A DNA stretch of 64,000 nucleotides from assembly GCF_004340665.1 (NCBI RefSeq), contig NZ_SLWO01000003.1, positions 372,001 through 436,000 on the forward strand. Reading direction: 5' to 3'. Positions 33,262-42,693 of the stretch are shown here, one piece after another. The notes beneath the pieces were generated by a model that was not told the DNA's origin, ran no database searches, and saw only the letters and a list, made by a program, of their open reading frames with translations. The position numbers were made by a program, and so were the translations under genes. The first letter of the stretch is position 1, and the number at the start of each line of letters is the position of its first letter. This DNA comes from Pedobacter psychrotolerans. Lineage in GTDB: Bacteria > Bacteroidota > Bacteroidia > Sphingobacteriales > Sphingobacteriaceae.

Positions 33262-33936
33262 CTACAATCTAATTTTTTGTCCAGGTTTTAATTTCGAACT
33301 TTTCATGCCGTTTTTTCTCATAATGGCTTTAACTGTTGTGTGCTTTTTCTTGGCAATTAAATTTAAGTTATCGCCAGATTTTACGGTATATCTTGCAGAA
33401 ACGTTATGCCTCTTTTTCGGGTGATAAACTGGTTTGGCAGGAATGGGTTCAACATAATCTGCAGGGCGATCATCATATTGATAAAGCTCATATTTTTTAA
33501 CCAGATTAATTACCTGGCTTGCCCATGTGCGGCTTTGTGCATAACCTGATCTTTGAATTCCCTTTGCCCAGCCTTTATAATCATATTGATCATATTTTTC
33601 AAACAGATTATTAAAAGGAGCGCGTGTTTCCATGATTTCAACAAAATGATTGTATGAATCTTGATCGCTATTATAATCCCGGTAGGCAGAACGAATTTCA
33701 GTGTTATTGTTAGGCCCTTTTACACCAAAATGATTATTTAAATGTTGTGCAATTCTGCTGTTACCTGCTGCAGATTCGTGAATGGCGACCGCTAAAATAA
33801 TGCTGGCAGGTATTTTATGGTCATGCATTAATTCTTGTGCACATTCCACATGTTCTGAAATATACTCATCTGTATCTTGTGCTTTAGTAATGATTACACT
33901 TAAAAGTAAAAGGCAAATAGTAAATATAATTTTCAT
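33262..33936 (-). CDS. Exported glucosaminidase-LysM protein
   Basis: A 224-residue protein with an Sec signal peptide (MKIIFTICLLLLSVIITKAQ), a glucosaminidase domain with probable catalytic Glu54 (AIHESAAGNS), NHFGVKG, YRDYNSDQDSYNHFVEIM and WAKGIQRSGYAQSRTWA, and a C-terminal LysM (YTVKSGDNLNLIAKKKHTT). It is a paralogue of the lipoprotein just downstream but has no lipobox and a shorter linker. The pair lies between the O-methyltransferase gene and a coupled exported-protein pair, all on the same strand. Confidence 0.92.
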   Translation of the reverse strand: MKIIFTICLLLLSVIITKAQDTDEYISEHVECAQELMHDHKIPASIILAVAIHESAAGNSRIAQHLNNHFGVKGPNNNTEIRSAYRDYNSDQDSYNHFVEIMETRAPFNNLFEKYDQYDYKGWAKGIQRSGYAQSRTWASQVINLVKKYELYQYDDRPADYVEPIPAKPVYHPKKRHNVSARYTVKSGDNLNLIAKKKHTTVKAIMRKNGMKSSKLKPGQKIRL

Positions 33937-33983
33937 TTTCTTTTTATTATTGTCATTGCTTCTTGCATAGCAAAGACGAAAGT

Positions 33984-34619
33984 TTATTTTTTCCTGATCA
34001 CAAACAGCCCGTCTCTAACAGGTAAGATTAATTTTTCCACACGCTCGTCTGCAGCTATTTTATCATTAAAGTCGGTAATGTTTCTGGTGTCTTTGTCCTG
34101 CTGATCCTGAAGAACTTTACCGCTCCACAATACATTATCCACAATGATTATTCCGCCAGGGCGAACCTGATCAAAGATTAAATCATAGTAAGTACCATTA
34201 TTCTTTTTGTCAGCATCTATGAAAACAATATCAAAGGTTTCATCTAAATCATGTATGGTTTTAGTGGCATCACCTAAGATATAGTTGATCTGATTATGGT
34301 GTTTAGATTGTGCGAAATGCTTCCTTACCATGTCCTCTAGTTCAACGTTAATGTCTAAAGTATAAATGATTCCGTCTTGCGTTAATCCCTCAGCGAGGCA
34401 CAAGGTTGCATAACCAGTAAAGGTGCCAATCTCCAAGATGCGTTTTGGTGCCACCATCTTACTCAGCATACTTAAAACCCTACCCTGATAATGTCCGGAG
34501 AGCATCCGGGGCATCAAAACCTTTAAATTGGTTTCCCGATCTATTTGTTGCAGCAACTGGCTTTCAGGCTCGCAGTAATGAATTAGTAAATCTTGTAAGT
34601 TGTCGTTTATCAGGCTCAT
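33984..34619 (-). CDS. Class I cation-dependent O-methyltransferase
   Basis: A 211-residue SAM-dependent enzyme related to caffeoyl-CoA/catechol O-methyltransferases. The SAM motif ILEIGTFTGYATLCLA lies near residues 60-76, IYTLDIN near 98, and VFIDADKKNNGTYYD near 137, where Asp and Asn ligate the divalent metal. IIVDNVLWSGKV follows as in the family. The methyl acceptor cannot be told. Only 8 bp separate it from ruvX upstream, so they are co-transcribed. Confidence 0.92.
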   Translation of the reverse strand: MSLINDNLQDLLIHYCEPESQLLQQIDRETNLKVLMPRMLSGHYQGRVLSMLSKMVAPKRILEIGTFTGYATLCLAEGLTQDGIIYTLDINVELEDMVRKHFAQSKHHNQINYILGDATKTIHDLDETFDIVFIDADKKNNGTYYDLIFDQVRPGGIIIVDNVLWSGKVLQDQQDKDTRNITDFNDKIAADERVEKLILPVRDGLFVIRKK

Positions 34620-34627
34620 GTATTCGG

Positions 34628-35044
34628 TTATAAACGGTTAGTTTCCATGAAATATTGTAAAATGATGGTTGCAGCAATGGTATCCACCCGATCTTTATCT
34701 CGCCTATCCATTTTTTTTAAGCCACTTTGCATAATGGCCTGATGAGCCATTTTTGACGTAAAGCGTTCATCAACCCAGTGCTGCGGGATGGTGGGAAAGG
34801 CCTTTTTTAACAAGGTAGAAAAACCCTTTACATGTTGTTTGGAGTCTGAATCTGTTCCATCCATTTGTTTAGGATCGCCAAGTACAAAGGCTTCAACCTG
34901 TTCAGTAAGTAAATATTTTTTGATGTATTCAATTGCATCTTTTGGATGTACGGTATCCAATCCGGTTGCAATAATTTGCAAAGGATCGGTAACGGCAATG
35001 CCGATGCGTTTTGTTCCGTAATCAAAAGCCAAAATCCGGGCCAT
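34628..35044 (-). CDS. ruvX: Putative pre-16S rRNA nuclease / Holliday junction resolvase YqgF (RuvX)
   Basis: A 138-residue RNase H-fold protein. The N-terminal [15 protein letters not shown] holds the first catalytic Asp (residue 8). [11 protein letters not shown], the WVDERFTS Glu and [15 protein letters not shown] Asp complete the site. The E. coli homologue YqgF is needed for 16S rRNA 5'-end maturation, while mycobacterial RuvX resolves Holliday junctions, so the substrate here is open. It heads the minus-strand series and has a TACCTTTG box about 60 bp upstream. Confidence 0.93.
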   Translation of the reverse strand: MARILAFDYGTKRIGIAVTDPLQIIATGLDTVHPKDAIEYIKKYLLTEQVEAFVLGDPKQMDGTDSDSKQHVKGFSTLLKKAFPTIPQHWVDERFTSKMAHQAIMQSGLKKMDRRDKDRVDTIAATIILQYFMETNRL

Positions 35045-35103
35045 AGAAAAGTTTTTGTACGTAGCCTTTGCATTTAGCAGAAAGGCATATTAAATTAAAA
35101 ATC

Positions 35104-35111
35104 CAAAGGTA
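35104..35111 (-). promoter_or_regulatory. -7 promoter box for the ruvX series
   Basis: The minus strand reads TACCTTTG, an exact match to TAnnTTTG, 59 bp before the ATG at 35044. Confidence 0.45.
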
Positions 35112-35237
35112 AGGTTTTTGAAATAACCACTAAACTTTGCGTTTTTAAGTGTCTTTCCAATTTAAAAAACATCAATACAAAGCAAGTTCATCATGACAAA
35201 TGTGTGAATCTCGCATCAATTTCTTATTTTGCACCAA

Positions 35238-36386
35238 ATGCAATTTAAAGAAATCATTGGTCAGGAAAGAATAAAGCAGCAGCTGGTGCAAACGGTTAAA
35301 GAAAATCGGATGAGTCATGCGCAACTTTTTTTATCGCCTGTTGGTTCTGGAGCGGTGGCTTTGGCCGTGGCTTATGCGCAATATGTGAATTGCCTGAACA
35401 AAGGTGATCGCGATAGCTGCGGCGATTGTTCCAGTTGTAGAAAATACGAACGACTGATCCATCCGGATTTGCATTTCTCTTATCCATTTTTTGCATCCGC
35501 CAGTACAAAAGTTGCGGTAGATGTATTGGATGAATGGCGAAATATGTTTTTGCAGGATCCTTATTTCGATATGGATATCTGGCGTTCAAAGCTCGATGCT
35601 GCGAACAAGCAGGCTAATATTCCAATTGCAGAATGCCATGATATTATCAAAAAACTAAGTTATAAAGCCTTCGAAGCAGAAACGAAAGTTTTAATTATGT
35701 GGTTGCCAGAATATTTAGATAAAGCAGGTAATGCCTTGTTAAAACTAATAGAAGAACCACCTGCCAATACCCTGTTTATTTTAATTGCTCAAAGTCAGGA
35801 TCAGATTTTAACAACCATTCTATCCCGGACTCAAATTGTTAAAATACCAAAATTAACTGGCGATGATATTTCAGGATATTTATCACAAAATAGTGGATTA
35901 ACCTCGCATCAGTCCATTGATTATGCTTTCCTGGCGGATGGAAATTTAATAGAGGCAAAAGCATTAGCTGCGGATACGCAAAATGATAGCTCTGGTACTT
36001 TTACGTCCTGGTTAAGAATGGGTTTTGGAAACAAAGTACCCGATTTGATTGATTTTACAGATGTAGCTGCAAAATGGGGACGAGAGAATCAAAAGAATTT
36101 TTTAAGGTACGGCATTAATTATTTACGTGAATGCTGTTTAATCATTAGCGGTGCAGAAGAGTTGGTGAAATTACCACCACTCACCTTAGATACTGCTAAG
36201 AAATTAAGCACTCATGTACTCAGTTTACCAATGGCAGAGGCCATTATCAGTGAATTGGAAGCGGCGCACTACCATATTGAAAGGAACGCAAACCCAAAAA
36301 TTCTCTTTTTAGATGTATCTTTACAATTGGTAAAAATTATCAAGTTTAAAACGCTCCCTGCGGGGACTCAATATATATACAATTAG
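35238..36386 (+). CDS. holB: DNA polymerase III clamp-loader subunit delta-prime
   Basis: A 382-residue clamp-loader protein. The N-terminus MQFKEIIGQERIKQQL is typical. The Walker A is degenerate (SPVGSGAVA, without the Lys-Thr), as expected for the ATPase-inactive delta-prime. A four-Cys zinc module (CLNKGDRDSCGDCSSCRKYE) lies near residues 50-70, and KAGNALLKLIEEPPANTLFIL near 165 is a conserved signature. The start at 35238 is chosen; a TTG at 35229 would be unusual. The ricT gene follows after 2 bp, so the two are translationally coupled. Confidence 0.88.
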   Translation: MQFKEIIGQERIKQQLVQTVKENRMSHAQLFLSPVGSGAVALAVAYAQYVNCLNKGDRDSCGDCSSCRKYERLIHPDLHFSYPFFASASTKVAVDVLDEWRNMFLQDPYFDMDIWRSKLDAANKQANIPIAECHDIIKKLSYKAFEAETKVLIMWLPEYLDKAGNALLKLIEEPPANTLFILIAQSQDQILTTILSRTQIVKIPKLTGDDISGYLSQNSGLTSHQSIDYAFLADGNLIEAKALAADTQNDSSGTFTSWLRMGFGNKVPDLIDFTDVAAKWGRENQKNFLRYGINYLRECCLIISGAEELVKLPPLTLDTAKKLSTHVLSLPMAEAIISELEAAHYHIERNANPKILFLDVSLQLVKIIKFKTLPAGTQYIYN

Positions 36387-36388
36387 TT

Positions 36389-37888
36389 ATGGGATGTGGA
36401 AGTTGTTCAACAGGTGGTGGTTGCACCCCTAATGGATGCAAGAGTAATGGCTCATGCGGTACTGGTGGTTGCCAGACAATGGAAGTTCACGATTGGCTAT
36501 CCAATTTGGATATGCCCTCAAATTATAAACCTTTTCAGGTTACAGAAGTAAAATTTAAAGGCTCACGTAAGGAGTTTTTCTTAAATCACGATAACATTTA
36601 TCTGGAAATTGGAGAGCTTGTGGCTGTTGAAGGGCCAACTGGTGGTTTTGATGTGGGCCATGTTTCGCTTACTGGTGAATTGGTGCGTGTGCAAATGAAA
36701 CGAAGAAAAGCACCTTTGGATCAGGTAGTGAAAAAGATTTATCGAAAGGCTACTGAAGCCGATGTAGAAAAATGGAATGCGGCGAAAGAAATGGAATGGG
36801 AAACGATGCATAAGGCCCGTAAACTGGCGCTAGACCTGCGTTTATCCATGAAAATAAGTGATGTGGATTACCAAGCCGATAAGACTAAAGCTACTTTCTT
36901 CTACACTGCCGACGGACGTGTGGATTTTCGTGAGCTGATTAAGAAAATGGCAGAAAGTTTCCGTATCCGGATCGAAATGCGCCAGATTGGAATGCGCCAG
37001 GAAGCTGGACGTTTAGGTGGAATTGGCTCCTGCGGGCGTGAATTATGTTGTTCTACCTGGCTTACCAATTTTAAAACAGTTTCTACAGCTGCGGCCCGCT
37101 ATCAGAATTTATCTTTAAATACATTAAAACTTGCCGGCCAGTGTGGGAAATTAAAATGTTGTTTAAATTATGAGTTAGATACTTACTTAGATGCACTAAA
37201 AGATATTCCGGATCGCATTGAAAACCTGGATACCGAAGCGGGTTATGCCCGCCATCAAAAGACAGATATTTTTAAAAAAATTATGTGGTTTAGTTACCAG
37301 GGCGATGAAAACTGGATTCCGGTTAAAGCGTCACGGGTTAAAGAAATCATGGTGATGAACAAAGCGGGTAAAAAAGCACCTAATTTAAAAGAAGAAGCTG
37401 TTCAGATTGCTGCACCGGTTGTGGTTGAAAAATCATTTGATTACGAAAATGTGGTTGGTCAGGATAGTCTTACCCGTTTGGATGAACGTTCAAGAGGTAA
37501 AAACAACCAGAATCGTAACCCAAAAGGCAAAACGAATAATAATCAAAACAGAAGAGAGCGGATACCAGCAGGTGAGAAAAATGCGCAGGCTAATCCTAAG
37601 CCTCAACAGGCCAATCAGAAACCTCAGTCAAACGGAAAGTCGCCACAGAATGGACCAAAGCCTCAGCAACAAGCTGTTCCAAAACCACAACACGTTAATG
37701 GTCCTAAAACTCAGAATAATCAAAAACCTCAGCAGCAAGCGCAAAAACCAATAGTGAATGCAGAGGGTGAAACTGGTGTAGATGGAGCTAGGCCGGAACC
37801 AAGCAAAAATAAAAACAGAAATAACCGTAGAAAAAATAATAACCGCAGAAAAGAGAATGGTTCAGATCAAAAGCCAGCTGCTGAATAA
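36389..37888 (+). CDS. RicT/PSP1-domain protein with Cys-rich N-terminus and disordered tail
   Basis: A 499-residue protein. Residues 1-30 are Cys/Gly/Ser-rich (seven Cys), residues about 50-330 form the PSP1 region (IGELVAVEGPTGGFDVGHVSLTG, IEMRQIGMRQEAGRLGGIGSC, CGRELCC, CGKLKCCLNYELD), and residues about 360-499 are Asn/Gln/Pro/Lys-rich and disordered. B. subtilis RicT works with RicA and RicF as an Fe-S containing complex that affects RNase Y. Whether that holds here is unknown. The tail length is far more than the family core needs. Confidence 0.85.
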   Translation: MGCGSCSTGGGCTPNGCKSNGSCGTGGCQTMEVHDWLSNLDMPSNYKPFQVTEVKFKGSRKEFFLNHDNIYLEIGELVAVEGPTGGFDVGHVSLTGELVRVQMKRRKAPLDQVVKKIYRKATEADVEKWNAAKEMEWETMHKARKLALDLRLSMKISDVDYQADKTKATFFYTADGRVDFRELIKKMAESFRIRIEMRQIGMRQEAGRLGGIGSCGRELCCSTWLTNFKTVSTAAARYQNLSLNTLKLAGQCGKLKCCLNYELDTYLDALKDIPDRIENLDTEAGYARHQKTDIFKKIMWFSYQGDENWIPVKASRVKEIMVMNKAGKKAPNLKEEAVQIAAPVVVEKSFDYENVVGQDSLTRLDERSRGKNNQNRNPKGKTNNNQNRRERIPAGEKNAQANPKPQQANQKPQSNGKSPQNGPKPQQQAVPKPQHVNGPKTQNNQKPQQQAQKPIVNAEGETGVDGARPEPSKNKNRNNRRKNNNRRKENGSDQKPAAE

Positions 37889-38351
37889 AAAAAGAGCATT
37901 TTTATTGTTTTTCCTGATAGTTGCTTCGTTTTTAATGGGCTGTACTTCCAGCGTAATTGATTCTAATCATAAGGTTCCGGAGCGGAAATGGACTTATAGA
38001 AATCACATCGTTAACTCATTTGAGATCAAGGATAACACTAAAGCCTATAATATTTATTTCAAATTAAGGCATACGGCTGATTACAAGTATTCTAATATTT
38101 TTATCCTGGCTCATTTTGGCAACGGAAAAAATGTGATCACCAAGCGTTATCAATATAAACTGGCCAAAAATGATGGAGAATGGCTGGGAAGTGGTTCCGG
38201 AAATATTTTCAGTTATATACTTCCGATGCAGACCAATTACCATTTTCCGGGAAATGGAAAATTTAGCATCGAGATTGAGCAAAACATGCGTGATAATCCC
38301 TTATTAGAAGTGGTAGATTTGGGTGTTTTGATAGAAGAAACTCCAAATTAA
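37857..38351 (+). CDS. gldH: Gliding-motility lipoprotein GldH
   Basis: A 164-residue lipoprotein with signal KKRAFLLFFLIVASFLMGC (Cys29), so it is anchored in a membrane. The mature part (RKWTYRNHIVNSFEIKD, YFKLRHTADYKYSNIFI, PMQTNYHFPGNGKFSIEIEQNMRDNPLLEVVDLGVLIEE) matches GldH. In Flavobacterium johnsoniae GldH is needed for gliding with the GldKLMN/type IX secretion machinery. No other gld or spr genes are visible here. Its start overlaps the last 32 bp of ricT in another frame; an in-frame ATG at 37782 would give a longer N-terminus without a proper signal. Confidence 0.88.
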   Translation: MVQIKSQLLNKKRAFLLFFLIVASFLMGCTSSVIDSNHKVPERKWTYRNHIVNSFEIKDNTKAYNIYFKLRHTADYKYSNIFILAHFGNGKNVITKRYQYKLAKNDGEWLGSGSGNIFSYILPMQTNYHFPGNGKFSIEIEQNMRDNPLLEVVDLGVLIEETPN

Positions 38352-38366
38352 ACAAAATTATAATGT

Positions 38367-38404
38367 ATCTAATCAGGTTCGTAAATCCACGAGCCTGATT
38401 AGAT
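38367..38404. terminator. Convergent terminator between gldH and murF
   Basis: Arms ATCTAATCAGG (38367-38377) and CCTGATTAGAT (38394-38404) form a perfect 11-bp stem with further pairing (TCG/CGA) inside. It lies between the two converging stop codons. Confidence 0.75.
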
Positions 38405-38406
38405 TC

Positions 38407-39705
38407 TTATAAAAACTGCAATAAACTTTCCAGCTTCATACCCCTTGAGCCTTTAAGTAATACTAGGCTATCTTTAATTTGCTTTTCCTGAAGGTATGTG
38501 GAGGCTTCAGCAGGTGTTTGAAAAAAGGTAGCCGTAATTTCATTTTTATAGGCGTAAAAATCCTTTCCAATCAATATAATTTCATCAATTCCACTTTCTG
38601 AAGCTTGTTTTACAATAAGTTCATGCTGTTTTGCAGATTCAGGTCCTAACTCAAACATGTCTCCTAATATTGCAATTTTGTGATCAGCCGTTAAAACAGA
38701 TAGGTTGTTTAATGCAGCAGACATACTGCTTGGATTGGCATTGTAAAAATCGCAAATTACACTGTTGCTTTCTGTTTGAGTGAGTTGAGAACGATTGTTT
38801 TTAGGTTGATAACCAGATAAGCCAGCATTAATTTGTTCTGGAGTCAGATCAAAAAAGTCGCCAATGCAAATGGCCGCCAGGATATTCTCAAAATTGTAGC
38901 TGCCTGTTAAGTTCGTCTTTACTGTTGAAGCCACATCATGATTTGTCCAGTCAATCTCAATAAAAGGATCACTGCTTTTTAAGCTTCCTTTAATGGTATT
39001 GCCATTTTCAGTTCCATAATAGATGAGTTTGTCTAGACCAGCTTTTGTGCTCATTTCCATAAGGTAAGCATTGTCACGGTTAATAAAAGTGTATCCTCGA
39101 TGCGCTTTCAGATAGGCATAAAGTTCAGCCTTGCCCTTTTTAACACCTTCAAATCCGCCAAAGCCATCTAAATGTGCCATGCCAACATTGGTAATAATGC
39201 CATGCGTAGGTTGAGCAATGGTACAAAGTAATTCTATTTCTTTCTGATGGTTGGCACCCATTTCAATCACAGCAATTTCTACATCTTTTGTAATGGATAA
39301 AATAGAAAGAGGTACACCAATATGGTTATTTAGGTTGCCGAAGGTGGCAAAAGTTTTGTATTGTTCTGATAATACCGCATTAACCAGTTCTTTACTGGTG
39401 GTTTTGCCATTACTGCCAGTCAGTCCAATGACTGGTATGTTTAATTGTTGGCGGTGATAACGTGCCAGATCTTGTAATGCTGAAAGCACATCATCTACTA
39501 ATAAGCATTGATCAGACGCAAACTTTTCTTCATCAACTATCGCATAAGAGGCACCTTTTTCAATGGCTTGTTGTGCAAATTCATTTGCATTGAAGTTATC
39601 GCCTTTTAATGCAAAAAAGATACAGCCAGTTGAGATGTTTCTGGTGTCTGTAGAAATGATGGGGTTTTCTTGATAATGGCTATATAACTTTTCAGTGGTA
39701 ATCAT
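38407..39705 (-). CDS. murF: UDP-N-acetylmuramoyl-tripeptide--D-alanyl-D-alanine ligase
   Basis: Last cytosolic step of peptidoglycan precursor synthesis, adding D-Ala-D-Ala to the muramyl tripeptide with ATP. The 432-residue protein has the Mur-ligase N domain (STDTRNISTGCIFFALKGDNFNA), ATP loop GSNGKTT at 97-103, ITNVGMAHLDGFGG, INRDNAYL and the C domain with CDFYNANPSSM, AILGDMFELG and LLKGSRGMKLE. It stands outside the usual mur-ddl-fts cluster; its neighbours are gldH and an M14 peptidase gene. Confidence 0.95.
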   Translation of the reverse strand: MITTEKLYSHYQENPIISTDTRNISTGCIFFALKGDNFNANEFAQQAIEKGASYAIVDEEKFASDQCLLVDDVLSALQDLARYHRQQLNIPVIGLTGSNGKTTSKELVNAVLSEQYKTFATFGNLNNHIGVPLSILSITKDVEIAVIEMGANHQKEIELLCTIAQPTHGIITNVGMAHLDGFGGFEGVKKGKAELYAYLKAHRGYTFINRDNAYLMEMSTKAGLDKLIYYGTENGNTIKGSLKSSDPFIEIDWTNHDVASTVKTNLTGSYNFENILAAICIGDFFDLTPEQINAGLSGYQPKNNRSQLTQTESNSVICDFYNANPSSMSAALNNLSVLTADHKIAILGDMFELGPESAKQHELIVKQASESGIDEIILIGKDFYAYKNEITATFFQTPAEASTYLQEKQIKDSLVLLKGSRGMKLESLLQFL

Positions 39706-39789
39706 GCTTTTGCTAAAAATTTGCAGTAAAATTAAGCTTTCATCGCAACAAATAACAAAATTAGTACATTAGATAAATTTATAATCCTT

Positions 39790-42285
39790 ATGAAGAAAAG
39801 CCTTACCTTCTTATTTTTTATTATCACATCGATTTTCTCCGTTAAAGCTCAAATTAAATCTCCGGATGAATTTTTGGGATATGCACTTGGAACACACTTC
39901 ACGCCTCATTATAAGGTAGCGGAATACTTTCGTCAAGTGGCAGTTGCGGCGCCTAAAAGCATGAAGTTGATCGCATATGGTATGACGAATGAAGGCAGGC
40001 CTTTAATGGTTGCGGTGATTTCCTCAGCTACGAATATGGCTAGGATAGAAGAAATTCAAAAAACCAATTTAAAGCTGGCATCTGGTACAACTAATAATAT
40101 TGATTTAAGCGCTCAGCCTGTAATTACCTGGCTCAGTTATAATGTTCATGGAAATGAAGCCAATTCAACTGAAACATCAATGAAAATGCTTTACACTTTG
40201 GTTTCTGGTACAAATCAACAGGCAAATGAATGGTTAAAGAACACAGTGGTAGTGATTGATCCCTGCCTAAATCCTGATGGACGAGACCGTTATGTAAATT
40301 ATTTTAACAGTGTGGTGGGTAAAACGCCAAATTCGGATCCGGCTGCAAGAGAGCACATTGAGCCTTGGCCTGGGGGTAGACCAAATCATTATTATTTTGA
40401 TTTAAATCGGGATTGGGCCTGGCAAACTCAAATAGAAAGCCAGCAAAGACTTGCTTTATATAACGAATGGATGCCTCAGGTACATGTTGATTTTCATGAG
40501 CAAAGTTATAATGAGCCTTATTATTTTGCTCCGGCTGCAGAGCCTGTGCATCAGGATATTACACCTTGGCAAAAAAGTTTTCAAGTCATTGTAGGAAAAA
40601 ATAATGCAAAATATTTCGATCAGGAAGGTTGGCCTTATTTTACAAAGGAGCGTTTCGATTTACTGTATCCATCTTATGGTGATACTTACCCTTTATATAA
40701 TGGATCAATTGGAATGACTTATGAGCAGGGTGGAATCAGGGCTGGTTTGTCTGTAGTGACGAATGATGGAGACACTTTAACACTGAAAGATAGGATTGCG
40801 CATCATTTTACCACAGGTATGTCTACGATAGAAGTTTCTTCACAAAATCATAATAGGTTACTGGAGGAATATAAAAAATACTTTCAGCAGGAAATGACAA
40901 GTTCGCCCGGCATTTATAAAACCTTTGTAATTAAGGCCGGTAACCTATCCCGCCAGAAGAAATTAGCTGAATTGCTAAAGAAGAATAAAATTGAGTTTGC
41001 TTATGGCGGAGAAAAATCTGGTAAGGCCTACGATTACGATACACAGAAGGAAGAAAATTTTAGCTTAACCCGGAATGATTTAATCGTCAATGTTCAACAG
41101 CCAAGAGCCGTTCTGGCTAACGTTTTATTGGAACCGCAAACACAGGTTACCGATTCTAATACCTATGATATTACTGCGTGGGCCTTGCCGTATGTTTATG
41201 GTTTAAAAAGTTATGCCAGTAAAGAAAGCTTCAAAGGTAAATATGCAGATTTAGCCATAGCTGAGGAAGCATCAAACGATATTGAAAAACCTTTAGCATG
41301 GCTATTCCCTTGGGGCTCGGCAGAGGATGCGCAGATTTTAAATGGGTTGCAGCGAGAAAATATAAAGGTACGGCAGGCCGATCAGCCATTTACTGTTTTA
41401 GGTAAAGAATATCCTGCAGGAACACTAATCGTATTTAGAAATGAAAATGAAAAATCTGTTAAAGATTTGAGGGCAAAAGTTGTGCGAATTGCAAATCAAT
41501 TAAATAAACCTATAGTGGGGATTACCAGTGGTTTTGTCGAGAAAGGAAAAGATTTTGGATCGAACGTATATCCCATCCTGAAGCAGCCAAAAGTAGCTAT
41601 CGTTTCTGGAAATGAAGTCTCTTCTTTAGCCTTTGGTGAAGTTTGGTTTTACCTGGAACATGATCTGAACCTTAGCGCATGTATTATTACTGCAAAAGAC
41701 ATCAATAATTTAGATATTAATAAAGTTAATACCCTAATTCTGCCCGATGGCAGTTACAGTACTTTTATTAATGAGGGCCTAACCGCATGGCTAAATAAGG
41801 GGGGACGACTCATTTTAATGGAAGATGCAATAGAAAGTGTATTGGATAAAAAAGGCTTCGAAATTAAAAAGAAAGAAGTGATTGCTAAAAAAGATGAAAA
41901 ACCAATACCAAGCAAACTGCTTTTTAAAGATAAGGACAAAGATGATTATGAATTTGCTATACCAGGTGCTATATATAAAGTAAATCTTGACGCTTCTCAT
42001 CCTTTTGCATACGGCTTGGGCAAAACCTATTATACCTTAAAAACCGATCGAAAAATATACGAACCATTCGCAGAAGGCTGGAATGTTGGCCTGGTAAATG
42101 ACAAAAGCTTAATGGCTGGAGTAGTGGGTAAAAAAGTGCGTGAGGAGTTAAAATCAGGGTTACTAATTGGTGTGCAGAATTTCGGGCGTGGTCAGGTAGT
42201 TTATTTGGCTAACGATCCTCTTTTTAGAAATTTTTGGGAGGGTGGTAAGACACTCTTTTGTAATCTGGTATTTTGTAGGTATTAG
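39790..42285 (+). CDS. Exported M14 zinc carboxypeptidase
   Basis: An 831-residue protein with a signal peptide (MKKSLTFLFFIITSIFSVKAQ). The peptidase domain spans about 40-330: zinc ligands His120 and Glu123 in YNVHGNEANSTE, NPDGR at 161-165, zinc ligand His236 in VDFHEQ and the likely catalytic Glu312 in TYEQGG. The 500-residue C-terminal part resembles a class-I-amidotransferase-like or partner domain (AIVSGNEVSSLAFGEVWFYL, LILPDGSYSTF, GGRLILMED). It should trim C-terminal residues from peptides in the periplasm or outside. It is monocistronic. Confidence 0.9.
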   Translation: MKKSLTFLFFIITSIFSVKAQIKSPDEFLGYALGTHFTPHYKVAEYFRQVAVAAPKSMKLIAYGMTNEGRPLMVAVISSATNMARIEEIQKTNLKLASGTTNNIDLSAQPVITWLSYNVHGNEANSTETSMKMLYTLVSGTNQQANEWLKNTVVVIDPCLNPDGRDRYVNYFNSVVGKTPNSDPAAREHIEPWPGGRPNHYYFDLNRDWAWQTQIESQQRLALYNEWMPQVHVDFHEQSYNEPYYFAPAAEPVHQDITPWQKSFQVIVGKNNAKYFDQEGWPYFTKERFDLLYPSYGDTYPLYNGSIGMTYEQGGIRAGLSVVTNDGDTLTLKDRIAHHFTTGMSTIEVSSQNHNRLLEEYKKYFQQEMTSSPGIYKTFVIKAGNLSRQKKLAELLKKNKIEFAYGGEKSGKAYDYDTQKEENFSLTRNDLIVNVQQPRAVLANVLLEPQTQVTDSNTYDITAWALPYVYGLKSYASKESFKGKYADLAIAEEASNDIEKPLAWLFPWGSAEDAQILNGLQRENIKVRQADQPFTVLGKEYPAGTLIVFRNENEKSVKDLRAKVVRIANQLNKPIVGITSGFVEKGKDFGSNVYPILKQPKVAIVSGNEVSSLAFGEVWFYLEHDLNLSACIITAKDINNLDINKVNTLILPDGSYSTFINEGLTAWLNKGGRLILMEDAIESVLDKKGFEIKKKEVIAKKDEKPIPSKLLFKDKDKDDYEFAIPGAIYKVNLDASHPFAYGLGKTYYTLKTDRKIYEPFAEGWNVGLVNDKSLMAGVVGKKVREELKSGLLIGVQNFGRGQVVYLANDPLFRNFWEGGKTLFCNLVFCRY

Positions 42286-42693
42286 TCTGGATTTCCCGTG
42301 TTTAGCGATTCGTAAATAGTCTTTACTAGGAATACCCTAGGTTTAATTCGTAAGGGCTTTAATTTTTTAGCACCATAGTGTAAATTTTACAATATGTTTG
42401 GTTGATTTTGATTTTTTTTAATCAAAAAAATAATTTATTCCGATTAAAATATTTTTTTATCTATAAATGTGTCACATTTTAACGTTTAATTACTTTTTTA
42501 TTAGGTTCTTTTTGTAAGAACTAAAACGTTTAATGGAATTTTACTTTTTGTAAGTATTTGTTTTTCAGATTCTTATTGTATGCGTTGTGATTTTTTTAAC
42601 AATGTTAAAAAATGTTAAAATAAATTTTCTTTAGTGATTTTCAATTCTTAGATTAGAAAAATCATTAATCATTAACTAACCTATTATTAAATT
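42286..42693 (+). other. AT-rich leader region upstream of the first susC
   Basis: A 408-bp gap without a gene. It is mostly A/T homopolymer runs. A direct repeat AATGTTAAAA (42601-42610, again 42611-42620) lies about 75-90 bp before the susC1 start and resembles motifs in front of the other susC genes. I see no exact TAnnTTTG box. Confidence 0.4.

Noticed and set aside
37407-37754. Open frame within ricT in another frame
   Set aside because: It follows from the biased Lys/Asn/Gln codons of the disordered RicT tail; composition is abnormal and no start context is seen.
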